A stretch of DNA of 5,459 nt, from the NCBI GenBank assembly GCA_016219075.1, contig JACRCJ010000198.1:1-5459 (forward strand), in the 5' to 3' direction. The stretch comes from Deltaproteobacteria bacterium (GTDB lineage: Bacteria; Desulfobacterota; GWC2-55-46). The translations under genes and the position numbers were made by a program. A model generated the notes under the pieces. It was not told the origin of the DNA. It ran no database searches and worked only from the letters and a program-made list of their open reading frames with translations. Positions 5,266 through 5,459 of this stretch are shown piece after piece (the first letter of the stretch is position 1; each line of letters begins with the position of its first letter).

Positions 5266-5293
5266 ACAATACCATACTTATCGGATTAGTAAA
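5266..5293 (-). promoter_or_regulatory. Candidate promoter of yggT-divIVA(-yggU)
   Basis: On the minus strand, TTTACT (5293-5288) is separated by 16 bases from TATTGT (5271-5266), which is preceded by TGG as an extended -10. Each hexamer matches four of six consensus bases. The position gives a leader of about 220 bases containing the 55-bp repeat. Support is motif-level only. Confidence 0.4.
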
Positions 5294-5328
5294 GCCGGAA
5301 TTTAGGGAAAAGGCCGTTTTAATCACAA

Positions 5329-5352
5329 AATTCCCTGTAGCTTGCTACAGGG
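5329..5352. repeat. CTTG-loop hairpin of the REP type
   Basis: AATTCC followed by stem CCCTGTAG (5333-5340), loop CTTG and CTACAGGG (5345-5352), perfectly paired. It shares AATTCC at the same distance before a GCTTGC core with the hairpin at 3257-3278, but with four stem pairs exchanged. This is typical of dispersed REP-like elements. Confidence 0.75.
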
Positions 5353-5366
5353 TTTCCTTGTAAAAT

Positions 5367-5387
5367 CCTCCCCCTTGATGGGGGAGG
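5367..5387 (+). repeat. CCTCCCCC/GGGGGAGG hairpin
   Basis: A perfect 8-bp stem, CCTCCCCC (5367-5374) and GGGGGAGG (5380-5387), around loop TTGAT. Its right arm is also the first half of a G-quadruplex motif, so the two folds compete. It resembles a common class of dispersed bacterial REP sequences. Confidence 0.75.
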
Positions 5388-5399
5388 GTAGGGTGGGGG
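5380..5399 (+). other. G-quadruplex motif
   Basis: Four G-runs, G5 (5380-5384), G3 (5386-5388), G3 (5391-5393) and G5 (5395-5399), are joined by loops A, TA and T. Loops of one or two bases favour a stable parallel quadruplex. It lies on the plus strand, upstream of and antisense to the yggT operon. Confidence 0.75.
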
Positions 5400-5418
5400 T
5401 GAAAAAATGTTTTCACCC
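5397..5418. repeat. GGGTGAAAA/TTTTCACCC hairpin
   Basis: A perfect 9-bp stem, GGGTGAAAA (5397-5405) and TTTTCACCC (5410-5418), around loop AATG. Its right arm is the end of the 50-bp inverted repeat, so the stem joins the G-rich tract to that repeat. GGGTGAAAA therefore also occurs at 2729-2737 in the other arm. Confidence 0.7.
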
Positions 5419-5459
5419 TCCCCGCTTCCCGTTGCATCGGAAGAGCGCAACGGGAGCCC
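5410..5459 (-). repeat. 50-bp dispersed inverted repeat, right arm
   Basis: Reverse complement of 2688-2737 with three differences. It contains a better internal stem than the left arm, CCCGTTGC with GCAACGGG on the minus strand. It touches the window edge, so the full repeat may be longer. Confidence 0.85.

Larger units (their letters stand above)
5040..5459. other. Upstream region of the yggT operon, repeat-rich, no gene
   Basis: 420 bases without a supported gene. Reading right to left (the direction of the operon): inverted-repeat arm 5459-5410, short stem 5418-5397, G-rich tract 5399-5380, CTTG hairpin 5352-5333, promoter candidate 5293-5266, an unremarkable stretch 5258-5152, then the second 55-bp repeat 5151-5097 and the yggT ribosome site. 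A 16-codon minus-strand frame at 5216-5166 follows GGGGAG but has no recognisable features. Confidence 0.7.

Overview
The window looks like a bacterial chromosome segment of moderately high GC, with heavy use of AGG (Arg), AAG (Lys) and ATA (Ile) codons. Gene content (housekeeping sigma-70, a periplasmic-sensor diguanylate cyclase, and a yggT-divIVA-yggU cluster) suggests a Gram-negative-type lineage outside the classic gammaproteobacteria. Something like Nitrospirota or the former Deltaproteobacteria is a guess from gene order, codon use and repeat style; nothing here proves it.

Layout: (1) 1-843, + strand: the C-terminal 280 codons of rpoD, cut by the left edge and closed by a textbook intrinsic terminator (876-917). 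(2) 963-2648, +: a membrane-anchored diguanylate cyclase (periplasmic sensor, HAMP, GGEEF with intact I-site). (3) 2649-3358: 710 bases without a confident gene, holding one arm of a 50-bp inverted repeat, an array of short covarying palindromes (2871-3101), an extended -10 promoter (3216-3224) and a leader with three hairpins. (4) 3359-3493, +: a 44-residue single-span membrane protein with a perfect Shine-Dalgarno, not recognised. (5) 3494-3821: noncoding, with three copies of a GGGTTCAGGGT palindrome and a long hairpin between the convergent transcription units. (6) 5039-3822, - strand: yggT, divIVA and yggU (DUF167), read right to left, with a 4-nt yggT/divIVA overlap. (7) 5040-5459: the leader and probable promoter of that operon, then a dense block of repeats (second copy of a 55-bp element, CTTG-loop hairpin, G-quadruplex motif, second arm of the 50-bp inverted repeat).

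How it works together: rpoD and the cyclase are transcriptionally separated by the terminator. The minus-strand cluster is a cell-envelope/division unit: YggT and DivIVA are probably translationally coupled. The three right-hand genes and the small membrane protein lie between the two arms of the 50-bp inverted repeat. The main oddity is noncoding: about 1.4 kb of spacers carry at least six distinct families of short hairpin repeats. Two of these families show base changes on both sides of a stem that keep pairing, pointing to selection or transposase recognition of a folded structure.
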